Shown in pieces: positions 14,538-15,648 of a stretch of DNA of 15,648 nucleotides. The stretch spans positions 1 through 15,648 of the forward strand of contig JADHTP010000043.1 in NCBI GenBank assembly GCA_016784945.1, in the 5' to 3' direction. This DNA is from Deltaproteobacteria bacterium (GTDB lineage: Bacteria; Myxococcota_A; UBA9042; DTJE01). The position numbers and the translations under genes are program-made. A model generated the notes under the pieces. It was given only the letters and a program-made list of their open reading frames with translations. It searched no databases and was not told the origin of the DNA. How positions within the stretch are numbered: the first letter of the stretch is position 1; each line of letters starts with the position of its first letter.

Positions 14538-15648
14538 CTAGAAAAGGTCGTCGTCGGAGAGCATTTCCAGGAAGGCTTCCACCCGGATCTTGAACTGGCC
14601 CACGGGCACCGTGACGTCAAGCTCCAGGAAGAGCACCGCCACGTCCTCGGCCTCCAGGGCCTTGCGGATGACGGGGATGTCGATTTCGTGGGGGTCGCAG
14701 AACTTCTGCTGGATGATGATGGCGCCCGCCACGTTCCAGTCCTTGGCGAACTGGATGATCCGTTCGATGCGGCGGCGCTCGGGCCAGTCCTTGGTGGGGC
14801 AGGGCAGGCGGTTGACGTACCGTGACGCAATGCGCGTGAGGGGGTCGTCGCCGGCCTCCACCTTGTCCCAGAAATAGCGGGTTCCGGTGCAGTGATCGTC
14901 CTGGACGATGACCGCGCCCACCTCCTCCACCATCTCCACGAATTCCACGTCGTCGTTTTCGGACCCGAGGACCATGACGCGGGTGTCGTCCGACTTGCCC
15001 ACGGAGCGGGTCTCCAGCAGGCCCAGCACGTCCGTGGTGGCGGCGGCATGTTCGTTCTTGTCGGTCATCTGGCTGGAAACCACCATGTACATGGATTCCA
15101 GGCCGGTGACCGGGGTGTCGTCCTTTTTGCGGGCCTCGTACACGGCCTTCATGGCCGCCCGGTCCCGGTTCACGATTTCGATGCCCCGTTCCAGGTCGTC
15201 ATCGGTGATGGTCTTGCCCGTCCATTCCTCCACCTTCTTCTGGAATGTTTCCAGTTCGCCCTTCAGGAAGGGGACGGCGTGCTCGCTCTGGACGTGGTGG
15301 GGCATGGGCAGGTAATAGCTGAACTCCGTGGGAATGTGCAGGTCCCAGGAGGTATAGGCCTGGCGAATGTGCAGGCAGCTCTGGGAGATCATGATGCCGT
15401 CCAGGTAGTCGTACCGGCCCTGGAGCCCCTGGGCCAGGCAGTCCCGACAGAAAGGGCAGTACATGGCGAAGATGTGGGGCTCGGTGACGTTCTGGGATTC
15501 GTGGCTTCCCAGGATCCGCACGGGCAGCACGCCGGCGGCGTACAGGATCTCTTCGGGGACGTAGGTGCAGAAGTAGCCCAGGACCTTGCCCCCGGTCTTT
15601 TCCTTCCATTCTTTCGCGTATTCGTGGCGGTTCTCGTACCACTGCTTG
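14538..15648 (-). CDS. bzdN: Benzoyl-CoA reductase catalytic subunit BzdN (gamma-type), 5' end outside window
   Basis: The open frame reaches the right edge; 369 residues are visible, beginning KQWYENRHEYAKEW. The family is about 380-390 residues long, so perhaps only 10-20 residues are missing. An in-frame GTG at 15530 (VLPVRILG) could be mistaken for the start, but the 39 codons before it read as the usual family N-terminal strand (GKVLGYFCTYVPEEILYAAG). The start must therefore lie further upstream. It belongs to the HgdB-type dehydratase/benzoyl-CoA reductase family. Likely cluster cysteines are in ISQSCLHIR, QDDHCTGTRYF and QQKFCDPHEID. An extra Cys-rich segment, YCPFCRDC, lies early. 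It pairs with BzdO as the catalytic half. The C-terminus ends SDDDLF, similar to the end of BzdV. Confidence 0.92.
   Translation of the reverse strand, partial: KQWYENRHEYAKEWKEKTGGKVLGYFCTYVPEEILYAAGVLPVRILGSHESQNVTEPHIFAMYCPFCRDCLAQGLQGRYDYLDGIMISQSCLHIRQAYTSWDLHIPTEFSYYLPMPHHVQSEHAVPFLKGELETFQKKVEEWTGKTITDDDLERGIEIVNRDRAAMKAVYEARKKDDTPVTGLESMYMVVSSQMTDKNEHAAATTDVLGLLETRSVGKSDDTRVMVLGSENDDVEFVEMVEEVGAVIVQDDHCTGTRYFWDKVEAGDDPLTRIASRYVNRLPCPTKDWPERRRIERIIQFAKDWNVAGAIIIQQKFCDPHEIDIPVIRKALEAEDVAVLFLELDVTVPVGQFKIRVEAFLEMLSDDDLF

Noticed and set aside
13171..14541. Long plus-strand open frame opposite bzdO (others at 4223-5686 and 8693-10012)
   Set aside because: All mirror real minus-strand genes, have skewed composition and no ribosome site or recognisable domain.
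14538..15530. GTG at 15530 as the bzdN start
   Set aside because: The 39 upstream codons stay open and read as the family N-terminus, so the true start is beyond the right edge.

Overview
The window is about 15.6 kb of GC-rich, densely packed bacterial DNA. It carries a pathway for anaerobic degradation of aromatic compounds through benzoyl-CoA. Almost everything is on the minus strand, so it reads biologically from right to left. The organism is an anaerobe. The gene set (an Azoarcus/bzd-type ATP-dependent benzoyl-CoA reductase, a NuoG/GltD-like multi-cluster flavoprotein and an ADP-forming acyl-CoA synthetase) would fit an uncultured Desulfobacterota-like lineage. That placement is inference, since no taxonomic marker is present.

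Right block (15648 to 8354, minus strand). BzdN (5' end outside the window), BzdO, BzdP and BzdQ form a four-subunit class I benzoyl-CoA reductase. They are followed by a BzdM-like ferredoxin and a large BzdV-like iron-sulfur/FAD oxidoreductase that probably recharges the ferredoxin. Gaps are 2 to 22 bp and most genes have a clear Shine-Dalgarno, so this looks like one operon. A group of three short perfect hairpins follows bzdV. A 69-residue CxxC protein of unknown function comes next. It converges with the single plus-strand gene, an amidohydrolase-fold protein at 7499-8347 that lacks several expected metal ligands.

Central control region (7339-7498). The amidohydrolase gene and a second minus-strand operon diverge here. 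The region holds a good sigma70-like promoter for the plus-strand gene, a weaker candidate for the minus-strand operon, and a near-perfect palindrome placed like an operator.

Left block (7338 to 1, minus strand). First come 6-hydroxycyclohex-1-ene-1-carbonyl-CoA dehydrogenase (had) and cyclohexa-1,5-diene-1-carbonyl-CoA hydratase (dch), the two steps after dearomatisation. Then comes a second, compact ATP-dependent radical reductase/dehydratase module: one HgdB/BzdO-like subunit and one BcrA/HgdC-like ATPase with overlapping stop and start codons. Its substrate is unknown. A fused-domain ADP-forming acyl-CoA synthetase and a sodium:solute symporter that runs off the left edge complete the block. 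The ring-opening hydrolase (Oah/BamA/BzdY) and a regulator are not in the window.

Most interesting points: the extra two-component ATPase/HgdB-like module inside a benzoyl-CoA operon; the BzdV C-terminus, which resembles a degenerate GIY-YIG domain and ends in the same DDLF tail as BzdN; the metal-ligand-poor amidohydrolase; and a sharp drop in GC content at the extreme left edge, where the symporter stops looking like its family.
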